Of a stretch of DNA of 64,000 nt, positions 24,058 through 31,186 are shown piece by piece; positions within the stretch are counted from its first letter, which is position 1; the number at the start of each line of letters is the position of its first letter. The notes under the pieces are model-generated. The model was not told the origin of the DNA. It made no database searches and saw only the letters and a list, made by a program, of their open reading frames with translations. The translations under genes were made by a program, and so were the position numbers. Origin of the DNA: Alphaproteobacteria bacterium (GTDB lineage: Bacteria; Pseudomonadota; Alphaproteobacteria; UBA2136; UBA6156); the NCBI GenBank assembly GCA_027485835.1, contig JAIXQG010000001.1:195902-259901 (forward strand), given 5' to 3'.

Positions 24058-24598
24058 CCACTACGCCCTTTACGGTATGTCCGGCATGGGAAAGTCGACC
24101 GTTGCCAAGGGGGTTGCCAAAAATCTGGCAGCCCACCGGCAGCGGATGATAGTTTTCAATCCTAACGGGGAAGCCGGATGGCCGAAAGGGGCCTTGCAGG
24201 CATATAACGCCGACCAGCTAGAGGCACTTCTGGCCGACTCTGCCAACCATGGCAGCTTCGTATTTATCGACGAAGCGCGCACCCTGCGCATGACACAGAA
24301 AAACCATCATGTGAATATCCGTGACCTCGGCACAACTGGCCGTCACCGTGGCTACACGGTGTTTGCCATATCGCAGTTTGTGACAGGGGTGGACCCTGCC
24401 ATACGCTGGAACTGTGGCCGGTGTTACTGTTTCAGGTTGGCCAATGTCGAACATGCAAAAGAGGTCTGGGAAATCTACAACCGGCACATGTGGAACGGGC
24501 GCCCCGCATGGGAGGCCATTCTTCAATTGCCGCGCCTACAGTGCTTTTACCTAACACCGGAAGGCATTCAGCTTGTGACCGTACCGCTCCCTAAATAG
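24044..24598 (+). CDS. Genome-packaging-type ATPase (FtsK/HerA superfamily, P9- or Zot-like)
   Basis: 184 residues. Walker A is GMSGMGKST (11-19) and Walker B FVFIDEA (72-78), followed by a sensor region GRHRGYTVFAISQ and GVDPAIRW that resembles both Zot proteins of filamentous phages and P9/A32-type packaging ATPases of PM2 and PRD1. The small size fits P9. Next to a candidate capsid gene it most likely drives DNA packaging at the capsid vertex. Which of the two subfamilies it belongs to needs a profile search. Confidence 0.75.
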   Translation: MAEFSHYALYGMSGMGKSTVAKGVAKNLAAHRQRMIVFNPNGEAGWPKGALQAYNADQLEALLADSANHGSFVFIDEARTLRMTQKNHHVNIRDLGTTGRHRGYTVFAISQFVTGVDPAIRWNCGRCYCFRLANVEHAKEVWEIYNRHMWNGRPAWEAILQLPRLQCFYLTPEGIQLVTVPLPK

Positions 24599-24706
24599 GG
24601 GGCGTTTTACTGGGCGGTTTGCTGGGTTCGCCAGAAAACCGAAACGGCGAATCCTAGGGGCGTATCCAACGGCGGGGGCCAGAGGAACGCAACAAAAGGA
24701 ATCGCA

Positions 24707-24847
24707 ATGGCTAAACTTATTAGCAAAGCCGAGGTCACTTCTGGCCTCAAAACCGCCGCATGGACTGCGGTTGGTGTCGTCGTGATGGTGCCGCTGGTTA
24801 GCGCCGCCGTCGCCAAAATCAAAACCATGTTTGGCATGAGTGCATAA
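24707..24847 (+). CDS. Small prophage membrane protein directly before capsid gene
   Basis: 46 residues from ATG 24707 with AAAAGGA upstream. One membrane span at about 18-36 (AAWTAVGVVVMVPLVSAAV) flanked by short polar ends with a few lysines. Its stop (TAA) shares a base with the ATG of the capsid gene, so the two are probably coupled. It may be a virion membrane or capsid-linking protein. Confidence 0.6.
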   Translation: MAKLISKAEVTSGLKTAAWTAVGVVVMVPLVSAAVAKIKTMFGMSA

Positions 24848-25839
24848 TGATTCGTACACTTGCCCGTCAGGTGGCGAAAACCCTGACTTACAGCGCAGGC
24901 CAGCTTCAGGAGACTTTCCAGCTGCCTGCCGGTCGTCTGATTAACGAACTGATTTTCCAAATCGACGTTGGCCTGACCACCACCACCGCAACCCTGAACC
25001 CGCATCCGGCAGGCGTCTCCAACCTGATTGCCCGCTTGGAAGTGTTCACCTCCAACGCCAAGACCATCATCGACGTATCGGGCCAAGACCTGTGGGACAT
25101 GTTCGGTAAGTTTGGCGGCTACATTGGTGACAACGTGGCCTTGGCTGGCGGCGTGAATGCCACCACCACCGCCCGTCAAACCCTGCGCTTGCCCTTCTAC
25201 CTTGAAGATGGCCAACGCCCTGACGATGGTATTCTCCAAACCGAGACCCAAGACGTAAGCGTGCGCATCACCTACAACGTGCCTACCGCAGCCGGTACTT
25301 TCTTCGGTACTGTCGCCGGTCTGTCTGCCGTCACCGCTACCGTGCGCGTGTCGTTTGACGAATTCCGCGTCGACGCCGAGGCCCGTGCCGCAATCAAAAA
25401 GGTAGCCGTAGAGCGCTCCCTGCGCAAAATCGACTATCCGGTCAACCAATCGAATGACGCATTTGTTCTCGACAAGCTGCCGAAAAACGAGAGCTACCGC
25501 AAGGTTACTCTCATGGCCCGCTCGACCCTGAACAACATGACGCAGGGCGATGCCACGGTTATCGACCACACCAAGGAAGCGGCTGTTAAGTCCAGTGCGG
25601 ATAACAACACCTATCAACGTGACGTTGTGCGTGCCTTCCGTGGTGAGACCATCCAGCGCCGCCGTGATGCAAGCCTGACCGCTGGCGTCATCGACTTCAA
25701 CTTCCTGAAGTTCGGTAGCTTGGTTGAAAACATCCGTTCGACCACTGCAAACGAACTTTCCTTGGAAGTTCCGGCAGTCACCAACGCTAATAGCCCGTTC
25801 ATCCGCGCTATTACCGACACGGTGCGTTCCGCCTTCTAA
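24847..25839 (+). CDS. Candidate major capsid protein (double-jelly-roll type)
   Basis: 330 residues, beta-rich, without signal or membrane span. The N-terminus is a short basic helix, then SAGQLQETFQLPAGRLINEL, an I.RLEVF.SNAKTIIDVSG.DLW strand-turn segment, and LRLPFYLEDGQRPDDGILQT. This ordering is how I remember capsid proteins of PM2/FLiP-like phages. Length also fits. It sits after the ATPase and has clean, highly expressed-looking codon use. The fold is inferred; a structure prediction should show two stacked eight-stranded barrels. Confidence 0.6.
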   Translation: MIRTLARQVAKTLTYSAGQLQETFQLPAGRLINELIFQIDVGLTTTTATLNPHPAGVSNLIARLEVFTSNAKTIIDVSGQDLWDMFGKFGGYIGDNVALAGGVNATTTARQTLRLPFYLEDGQRPDDGILQTETQDVSVRITYNVPTAAGTFFGTVAGLSAVTATVRVSFDEFRVDAEARAAIKKVAVERSLRKIDYPVNQSNDAFVLDKLPKNESYRKVTLMARSTLNNMTQGDATVIDHTKEAAVKSSADNNTYQRDVVRAFRGETIQRRRDASLTAGVIDFNFLKFGSLVENIRSTTANELSLEVPAVTNANSPFIRAITDTVRSAF

Positions 25840-25896
25840 CAGGCAAAACATCGGGAAGGGGGCAACCGCCCGCCTTCCCCAAATTTGGAGAATGCT

Positions 25897-26169
25897 ATGA
25901 GCATTTTGGATTCAATCGCGGAGAGCGCTGGCGGCATCCTGACTAAAGGGGTGGAGTGGGGACTTGCCTACCGCCAACAGGAGCTTGAGGCAAGCACCAA
26001 CCAAGCCCGCGCCGAGGCGGAGCGTCTTGCCGCACAGGCAGAGCTTGAGCGTCAGAACGCCAGCAAGGACAACGTGTACAAGTTTGCCAAAGTTGCGTTT
26101 TTCGCAGCCATGGCACTTGCCGGTCTGGCCGTTCTGAATGAAGCCCGCAAACTGTGGAAGGGTCGCTAA
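25897..26169 (+). CDS. Prophage coiled-coil/membrane protein
   Basis: 90 residues from ATG 25897 (GGAG seven bases before). A long charged helix (about 25-60, many E, A, R and Q) is likely coiled coil, then a hydrophobic span at about 65-82 (FAKVAFFAAMALAGLAVL) and a basic end. Probably a virion membrane protein. The next gene begins right after its stop. Confidence 0.55.
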   Translation: MSILDSIAESAGGILTKGVEWGLAYRQQELEASTNQARAEAERLAAQAELERQNASKDNVYKFAKVAFFAAMALAGLAVLNEARKLWKGR

Positions 26170-26535
26170 ATGGACCCTATGACTTTAGGCGCAATGGCCG
26201 GTCTACTAGGTGGAGGAAGCGGTGGTACAAAAGTAAGCCAGTCTGCAAGCAACAGCGCGAGTGCGATTATTTCGGCAAACATTTCCGGCATCAGCAACAA
26301 TCCGACCACCAGCCCCATCACGGCGCCGCTAACGACTACGGCAACCGGTGGCGGCATGGGGCAGGATTCCGCGCCTAGCTATTCCGATTATGCCCTTGGC
26401 AATGCAGCCGGTGGTGTGGGTGGCGGTGACACTGTGGCCCCTGTTTCCACGGGCTACACTGCCAACCAGAACATGATGTACATCATCGGCGCCGTTGTTC
26501 TGGCGGTTGTCGGTTACTTCATTTGGAAGAAGTAA
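26170..26535 (+). CDS. Prophage Gly/Ser/Thr-rich membrane protein
   Basis: 121 residues. The N-terminal 95 residues are Gly, Ser, Thr and Ala rich with GLLGGGSGG at the front; a C-terminal span (about 100-118, MMYIIGAVVLAVVGYFIW) ends in KK. Likely a minor virion membrane protein with its low-complexity part exposed. No family recognised. Confidence 0.55.
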   Translation: MDPMTLGAMAGLLGGGSGGTKVSQSASNSASAIISANISGISNNPTTSPITAPLTTTATGGGMGQDSAPSYSDYALGNAAGGVGGGDTVAPVSTGYTANQNMMYIIGAVVLAVVGYFIWKK

Positions 26536-26539
26536 CGTC

Positions 26540-26755
26540 ATGCCTTGGGCCATTGCCGTTCCCGCACTTACAGCCCTCTGGGGGTTAGCCACGCGTTGGC
26601 AGTTCATCAGTGGCATTTTCGCGGGTAATTTCTTCTCTCTTTTCAAGAAGAAGGAGACGGCACTGGACAAGGTGACGATGCCCAACATTTTGGCCTTGGC
26701 TGCGCTGCTGATTGCTGCGGCGTACTTCCTTAAATATCTGAAAAAGATGTTTTAA
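26540..26755 (+). CDS. Prophage small membrane protein, two spans
   Basis: 71 residues from ATG 26540. Hydrophobic stretches at about 2-18 and 45-63 are separated by KKKET; the end is KYLKKMF. The next gene starts immediately after its stop. Probably part of the phage membrane. Confidence 0.5.
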   Translation: MPWAIAVPALTALWGLATRWQFISGIFAGNFFSLFKKKETALDKVTMPNILALAALLIAAAYFLKYLKKMF

Positions 26756-27109
26756 ATGGGATTTTTGAGCGGGCTTTTTGGCGGCGGAAAAACTACGGTT
26801 CAGCAACAGGCTGCCAACACCACGGAAGTGGGGGTTGAGGTTACGGTTCAGAACCTGATGGATTTAAGCGGCCTGACTGCCGTGCTGGAAAAGCTGGGAC
26901 TGATGCAAGTGGCGTCTACGGATGCCGCGACACAGGCCACAGCCAAGAGCGCAAACGACCTCATAGGGGCCATTAAGGAATACGGCGAAATCAAACAGAA
27001 ACAGGAAACAGCCTACTTTGAGAAGGTTTTGCCATGGCTGCGCGCTATAGGAGCCGCTGCCGTGCTGTTTCTTCTCACTAAAACATACATCAACTGGAAA
27101 AAAGCATAA
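26756..27109 (+). CDS. Prophage single-span membrane protein
   Basis: 117 residues. Begins MGFLSGLFGGGK, followed by a helical Gln/Ala-rich region (about 15-85) and a C-terminal span (about 92-110, AIGAAAVLFLLTKTYINW). The GLFGGGK start is similar to the neighbour at 26170. The last base of its stop is the A of the next ATG. Confidence 0.5.
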   Translation: MGFLSGLFGGGKTTVQQQAANTTEVGVEVTVQNLMDLSGLTAVLEKLGLMQVASTDAATQATAKSANDLIGAIKEYGEIKQKQETAYFEKVLPWLRAIGAAAVLFLLTKTYINWKKA

Positions 27110-27729
27110 TGAATCAATATCGCGCCATAATCGACCGCTGGTACTTGGATACCGATACGGTGAACAAGCGGGTCGATACCTTCGGCAACAAGGTTATGAT
27201 TGTCGGTTCTAGCGCCGAGGCCGTGACGATTTATGTTGAGGCCAAGGGTTCCAACCTGCAAGGCACTGGCAGCCTGCCGCTGCAAAACCGTGACTGGTTG
27301 GCTACTCCGATTATTTTTGAGCAACTGTCTCTCACGTGGGCGGCACAGCCGGGGCAATGGATTGACGTTCTGGTTCTGATTCTGGACCCTGCGCCGGTTC
27401 AATTTGAGTATGTGCGCCAGCAGCGCGGAACGATTGATAGTATCGCCAACACCGTTATGGTTTTGGAAAAGCCTAGCAGCAGTTTTCAGACCTCACGTCC
27501 CACTGTTGGCACCACAGGGGGCTTGATTTTGCCTGCTGATCCGACACGTAAAAAGGTAACGATAACCAATACAAGCTCTGCTAATGGTTTTTTCATCACG
27601 AGCACAAATGTAGTTACCGATGGTCACTATGTTGGACCTCTCTGTAGTCTCGATATTGATACTACGGCGGAAATTTGGGGCTATACGGCTTCTGGTACCT
27701 CAAGCCCAACAGTGCTGGTGCAGTTCTAA
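27109..27729 (+). CDS. Prophage structural protein, possible vertex/spike base
   Basis: 206 residues, beta-rich, no membrane span. It has two halves: 1-120 with short strands, and 140-206 with TTGGLILPADPTRKKVTITN and SLDIDTTAEIWGYTAS, a pattern seen in small phage baseplate or spike beta-domains. It lies between the membrane-protein cluster and the fibre-like gene, so a penton or spike role is plausible but unproven. Confidence 0.5.
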   Translation: MNQYRAIIDRWYLDTDTVNKRVDTFGNKVMIVGSSAEAVTIYVEAKGSNLQGTGSLPLQNRDWLATPIIFEQLSLTWAAQPGQWIDVLVLILDPAPVQFEYVRQQRGTIDSIANTVMVLEKPSSSFQTSRPTVGTTGGLILPADPTRKKVTITNTSSANGFFITSTNVVTDGHYVGPLCSLDIDTTAEIWGYTASGTSSPTVLVQF

Positions 27730-28181
27730 TGGCACGCCAATCAACCGCCATTTTTAATGCTAGCATCTCGAACCGAGGCATAGCTTACTGCGCCACGGAT
27801 AGTCAGGTGGCTACGGAATTGGGAGCGCAAGATACGTTTGTGCGCGCTTCTGCTTTGCGTTTCTCACCTACAACCGTAGGCGCATGGGTGAACTTCAACG
27901 GCACCGGCACAGTGGCAATCCGTGACAGCTACAATGTGAGCAGCATCACAGATAACGGCGTGGGAATGTATTCCCTCAACTTCAATAACTCATTCACCAG
28001 TGCCAACTACAGCGTGGCCGGTATGGGTGGAAACGATACCGGCGCAAACGCGCGTAACGAGTGCACGGTGGAACTGGATAACGCCGGATTGGCGACGAAC
28101 TCTTGCAAGATTGGTACGCGATGGGTTGGGGCAGGTGCCGACCTTACGCATGTTTGTGTTTCAGTGATGGGGAGAATGTAA
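27729..28181 (+). CDS. Fibre-like receptor-binding protein
   Basis: 150 residues from ATG 27729 (overlapping the previous stop). The middle carries AWVNFNGTGTVAIRDSYNVS, SITDNGVGMYSLNF and SANYSVAGM, a beta-repeat signature common at the tips of tail-fibre proteins of tailed phages and prophages. In this tailless element it probably forms the host-recognition spike. It is followed by the companion gene that usually sits after such fibre genes. Confidence 0.6.
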   Translation: MARQSTAIFNASISNRGIAYCATDSQVATELGAQDTFVRASALRFSPTTVGAWVNFNGTGTVAIRDSYNVSSITDNGVGMYSLNFNNSFTSANYSVAGMGGNDTGANARNECTVELDNAGLATNSCKIGTRWVGAGADLTHVCVSVMGRM

Positions 28182-28182
28182 G

Positions 28183-28644
28183 ATGAATCAACGTATTGTT
28201 TACACCAACACAGAAGGTAGCGTGAGCGTCATTCTACCGGCGCCGGAATGGTTTGCGCCGGATGAAGAAGGCAACGTCAAGACGATTGAAGAACTGGCAG
28301 CAAAGGATGTGCCACAAGGCCTTACGTGGCGAATTGTGGATGTTTCCGCGCTGCCAGCAAGCCGCAACTGGCGAAATGCGTGGACGGATGCAAATCCGAC
28401 CGAAACCGTCGATGTAGACTTGGAAAAAGCCAAAGAGGCTCACAAAGCCCTGATGGTGGCCAAGGCGCTTCAACGCATTCAACCTGATGCATTCGGTCAA
28501 CGTGACGTTTCGCAGGTAAAGGCAGAAATTGACGCCCTGCCGGTGGATGCCGTCACCAGCCTGCAAGACCTTTATAACCTGTGGCCGGAGAGCATCGAAA
28601 AGCGCACCTCTACCCGCGAATACCGCATGCACGCGGAGGTGTAA
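28183..28644 (+). CDS. Fibre-associated (tail-assembly-chaperone-like) phage protein
   Basis: 153 residues. The middle contains TIEELAAKDVPQGLTWRIVD, ASRNWRNAWT and VDVDLEKAKEAHKA, a pattern I know from small genes that follow tail-fibre genes in many alphaproteobacterial prophages. It probably helps fold or attach the preceding fibre-like protein. An ATG three bases after the stop starts the transglycosylase. Confidence 0.5.
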   Translation: MNQRIVYTNTEGSVSVILPAPEWFAPDEEGNVKTIEELAAKDVPQGLTWRIVDVSALPASRNWRNAWTDANPTETVDVDLEKAKEAHKALMVAKALQRIQPDAFGQRDVSQVKAEIDALPVDAVTSLQDLYNLWPESIEKRTSTREYRMHAEV

Positions 28645-28645
28645 G

Positions 28646-29248
28646 ATGAATTTTTTCACCAACCTCTTTCTCTCTATTGGGCTGATTACGCCGGTCAAAA
28701 CCGCGTCTAAGCCCACCACTTCCACCAAAGCACCCTTATCGCAGGCCACCATAATGCAAGTAGAAAACTCTCTCTCCTCAAACGCCACGGTCACTCGGGC
28801 ACAAGCTGAGGCGATGGCTAAGAAAATCACATCGCTGTATTTCCCCAGCGTCGACTGGCGCATGTTGGTAACCATGTGCGCGATTGAGAGCGAATTTAAG
28901 CCCAACGCTCAGCGCAAAGAGTACAACTCCCGCGGCGAAGTCCGCGACGTGTCTTATGGCCTGATGCAACTGCTTATCAGCACGGCGGCATGGATTTACA
29001 AAGACCTTGGCAAGCGCGCTTACGGTGCCGCTACAGTGGCCAACCTCACCAAGCCAGAAACCAGCATTTACTACGGCGCCGCCTATGTGAACTGGTTGCG
29101 CCGGTTTGGCGGTATCACCCGCAGTGAAGAGTGGATTGTGCGGGCTTACAATGGCGGACCAGGCTGGGCAGCCTCCAACACCGGCACCAGCATGACGCTT
29201 AACCACTGGCAGAAGTACCGCGCCAAAAAGGCCGCGTTCTATGGCTAA
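28646..29248 (+). CDS. Prophage lytic transglycosylase (SLT domain)
   Basis: 200 residues from ATG 28646. An N-terminal hydrophobic segment (about 3-15) is followed by an SLT/goose-lysozyme-like domain: catalytic Glu81 in MCAIESEFKP, then SYGLMQLLISTA (about 113-124) and RAYNGGPGW (about 170-178). It cleaves peptidoglycan, most likely to let the genome enter or virions leave. The last eight bases overlap the next gene. Confidence 0.85.
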   Translation: MNFFTNLFLSIGLITPVKTASKPTTSTKAPLSQATIMQVENSLSSNATVTRAQAEAMAKKITSLYFPSVDWRMLVTMCAIESEFKPNAQRKEYNSRGEVRDVSYGLMQLLISTAAWIYKDLGKRAYGAATVANLTKPETSIYYGAAYVNWLRRFGGITRSEEWIVRAYNGGPGWAASNTGTSMTLNHWQKYRAKKAAFYG

Positions 29249-29480
29249 CATTCTGTATGAAGTGCCCGTCGAGCCGACAGTCGTGCCGTGGGCCACGTAC
29301 ATCTGGTTAGAGGTCAAGGATTGGTGGCGCGTGATGCTTGAGCCAGCTAATCCCGATTTACCCCCTTATCCCCTCAGCTTCGTAGGCAAAACGCTCTCGT
29401 GGCTCACTTTTCTGACCATCGTGCTCGGAGGCTGGATGTTGGTCAAAAACTACAAACGAAAGGGCCGAAAACATGGCTAA
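29241..29480 (+). CDS. Prophage small membrane protein
   Basis: 79 residues. A Trp/Pro-rich N-terminal half (VPWATYIWLEVKDWW) and one span at about 50-68 (LSWLTFLTIVLGGWML), ending in a basic cluster KNYKRKGRKHG. It overlaps genes on both sides. It could be a holin or a virion membrane protein. Confidence 0.5.
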   Translation: MANILYEVPVEPTVVPWATYIWLEVKDWWRVMLEPANPDLPPYPLSFVGKTLSWLTFLTIVLGGWMLVKNYKRKGRKHG

Positions 29481-29586
29481 AGCGAAAGGGCGTACCGCCA
29501 GCGGGCGCATTAAAAAGGGTTACAAGCTGTCCAAAGGCGGCAGCGTTGTAAAGGCATCCAAAAAGCGCCGTAAGGCTCGCCGCTAA
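29473..29586 (+). CDS. Very small Arg/Lys-rich protein, microvirus J-like
   Basis: A 37-residue protein with 16 Lys or Arg and no acidic residue: MAKAKGRTASGRIKKGYKLS, then a Gly/Ser stretch and KKRRKARR. Size and composition match the J proteins of microviruses, which coat the packaged single-stranded genome. Stop overlaps the next ATG (TAATG). Likely a DNA-condensing virion protein; this is inferred from composition and place. Confidence 0.6.
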   Translation: MAKAKGRTASGRIKKGYKLSKGGSVVKASKKRRKARR

Positions 29587-29732
29587 TGGAATTGCTGGCC
29601 GGTGGATTCATGACCGTAGCCGTGGGCTGGATGGCGTGGGTATCCCGCGAAATCCTCATGCTGCGCGTACAGGTTTTGCAACTCACTATCCAGCAGGAAA
29701 ACACAACTAAAACAAAGGCTAAAAAGAAATGA
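29586..29732 (+). CDS. Small prophage membrane protein (Rz/holin-sized)
   Basis: 48 residues from ATG 29586. One hydrophobic N-terminal segment (about 3-19, LLAGGFMTVAVGWMAWV), then a short helix and a Lys-rich tail (TKTKAKKK). Its stop overlaps the next ATG (ATGA). Codon packing supports it as real; function unknown. Confidence 0.5.
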   Translation: MELLAGGFMTVAVGWMAWVSREILMLRVQVLQLTIQQENTTKTKAKKK

Positions 29733-29911
29733 TTAAGCTTGCATATAAGCTCGCCCAAAGCGGCTTGGTGGTAGGTGCTACGGCGAACGAAGCTACCGGC
29801 GTAGTTACCAATGTAACCGGCGCCAGCAGCCAAGAAATGCTTATCGGCGTTATCGTTATGGCCTTGGTTGAACTGGCTTCGCGCTGGCTCGCCAAACGCT
29901 TTGCGGCATAA
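29729..29911 (+). CDS. Small prophage membrane protein
   Basis: 60 residues. A short amphipathic start, a Thr/Val/Ala-rich middle (TANEATGVVTNVTGA) and a C-terminal hydrophobic helix (EMLIGVIVMALVELASRW) before a basic end. It closes the packed structural block. May be a holin or membrane anchor. Confidence 0.5.
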   Translation: MIKLAYKLAQSGLVVGATANEATGVVTNVTGASSQEMLIGVIVMALVELASRWLAKRFAA

Positions 29912-30213
29912 CCGACACATACCCGTCTATTTTTTAGACACCTGCGCTGGAACTTGGCGCAAATCCGCGAGTTTTCTTAGACCGCCCACCTCTTGACAAA
30001 AGCACCGAATGGCCCACACCATGTAATCGCTTTACCGGCAAGGGCGTTTGAAAGGCTACCTTGTCGGGTTTGCACCAGTGCTAGCTCCACCCCGCCAACC
30101 TGTTAAAACGGGCGCGGGGAGGGGGCAGGCTTTAGCGGGCCGCACTGGGGAAACACAGGGCCCTTTCTCTGCGCGACGCGCGCCGACAACAAACGAACAA
30201 AGGACATAACGCC
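29912..30213 (+). promoter_or_regulatory. Non-coding prophage region, candidate replication origin
   Basis: The longest gap in the element. It holds a GTCTA/TAGAC hairpin with a T-run near 29926-29940, which would terminate the structural operon, then GC-rich inverted repeats including GCGCGACGCGCG near 30171-30182. No gene is seen. Rolling-circle origins usually lie in such hairpin-rich gaps, but I see no known nick-site sequence. Confidence 0.35.
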
Positions 30214-30600
30214 ATGAAATTTGGCCAACTCACCAAAGATGCAACTAACAACAACGCGCCGTTCACCGGCAAAATCGCGTGTCGTCAGTTGCGTGCAAAC
30301 CTTCAGCTTCGCCCTGAAACCAATCGTAGCCAGAACGCGCCCGACTACTCGGTGTGGGCAAACGAGGGGGCCGGAGCTTATCAACTGGGGAACGCATGGA
30401 AGAAGACCTCTCCCAAGTGTCCCGAGTTTCTTTCCATCACTCTCGACAGTCCCGACTTCGATGCACCGATTAACGTGACGGCTTTTCCGGCCGACGCAGC
30501 AGGAGGCGTTTTCGACATTGTTTGGGAGCGTCCTAAACTCAGCCGCCAGAAACAAGCGGTAGACACGCAGGCACCGGCAGATGAAGCTGGGCCTTTTTAG
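30214..30600 (+). CDS. DUF736 family protein
   Basis: 128 residues. The family pattern is visible: FTGKIACRQLRANLQLRPET, SQNAPDYSVWANEG, LGNAWKKTS, FLSITLDSPDFDAPINVTAF and DIVWERP. DUF736 proteins are about 100 residues and common on alphaproteobacterial plasmids and conjugative elements; their OB-like build suggests single-strand DNA binding, though this is unproven. The C-terminus ends in an acidic EAGPF tail, as in single-strand-binding proteins (SSBs). It lies between the candidate origin and the right att site. Confidence 0.75.
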   Translation: MKFGQLTKDATNNNAPFTGKIACRQLRANLQLRPETNRSQNAPDYSVWANEGAGAYQLGNAWKKTSPKCPEFLSITLDSPDFDAPINVTAFPADAAGGVFDIVWERPKLSRQKQAVDTQAPADEAGPF

Positions 30601-30728
30601 TTAACCCATTGAAAAGGTATAAGGGCAAGCAACGAAAAACGACCATAGCGAAGCGGTAGACACTAAGGCTACAGCGGCGTTGCGGAAGTTCTAAGGATTT
30701 GGCCCCCACAAGTTATTGATTCATCATT

Positions 30729-30756
30729 AGTTCGCATAATATATATTATGTTAAAT
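30729..30756 (+). other. dif-like XerCD site, right prophage junction (attR)
   Basis: AGTTCGCATAA (XerC arm), TATATA (centre) and TTATGTTAAAT (XerD arm) form a 28-base site. The XerD arm and most of the XerC arm match the E. coli dif sequence as I remember it. XerC/XerD resolve chromosome dimers at dif. The site stays intact after insertion, so the host keeps a working dif beside the prophage. Confidence 0.85.
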
Positions 30757-30889
30757 ACAGATGTGGACGGCAAAGCGTTCGTGCGCCTCAGGATGGCTCC
30801 TTCTCTGTTTACGTTTGGGAACGATTGAGGATGTTTGGGGTTACTTCCCTGCAGAGGCAATCATGCCTCTTCTACTAAGGAGAATAACG

Positions 30890-31114
30890 ATGAAGCAATC
30901 TTGGGACAACACGAGCAGCACGTCGGATAAGATTCGCGGTAATGCCAATGAGTTTGCCGGTAAAGCGCGTCAGGCCGTAGGCAAAGCACTTGATGATAAT
31001 GAGATGCGCGCCAATGGTTTGGCACAAGAAGCCAAAGGCCATGTGCAGCAAGCCAAAGGTGAAGTTAAAGAGCAAGTCGAAAAGGTTGTCGACCGGAGTC
31101 GTCGCAACGCGTAA
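30890..31114 (+). CDS. CsbD-like stress protein
   Basis: 74 residues with AAGGAG upstream. Hydrophilic, helical, with the CsbD signature KIRGNANEFAGKARQAVGKA and AQEAKGHVQQAKGEVKEQVE. CsbD proteins rise under general stress in many bacteria; their exact role is unknown. It is the first chromosomal gene to the right of dif and is closed by a terminator. Confidence 0.85.
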   Translation: MKQSWDNTSSTSDKIRGNANEFAGKARQAVGKALDDNEMRANGLAQEAKGHVQQAKGEVKEQVEKVVDRSRRNA

Positions 31115-31155
31115 TTACTTGGTGTAATGACTCTGCTTTTACCGAAGCACGGATT

Positions 31156-31186
31156 TGGGGGCATTGGCCCCCTTTCCTGTTTTTTA
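31156..31186 (+). terminator. Terminator after csbD-like gene
   Basis: GGGGGC..GCCCCC-type stem at 31157-31172 followed by CTTTCCTGTTTTTT. Confidence 0.75.

Larger units (their letters stand above)
20625..30745. mobile_element. Tailless-phage-like prophage integrated at dif by host XerCD (about 10.1 kb)
   Basis: The element is bounded by a 15-bp direct repeat (20625-20639 and 30731-30745), and the right copy is part of an intact dif-like site. All genes lie on the + strand, tightly packed, with many overlapping start/stop codons. It has a rolling-circle Rep, a packaging-type ATPase, a candidate double-jelly-roll capsid protein, many single-span membrane proteins, a fibre-like protein, a transglycosylase and a tiny basic protein. 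There is no integrase, terminase, portal or tail gene. Its coding strand looks richer in C than the flanking host genes. Confidence 0.8.

Noticed and set aside
24044..24598. Considered a filamentous-phage Zot assembly protein as the firm call.
   Set aside because: Filamentous-phage coat, adsorption and secretin genes are absent and a capsid-like gene follows, so a packaging ATPase of a tailless phage fits better; kept as an alternative.
30729..30760. Considered the dif-like sequence as a simple AT-rich promoter.
   Set aside because: The XerC arm, six-base centre and XerD arm match dif over nearly the full 28 bases, and the left part repeats at the other end of the element.
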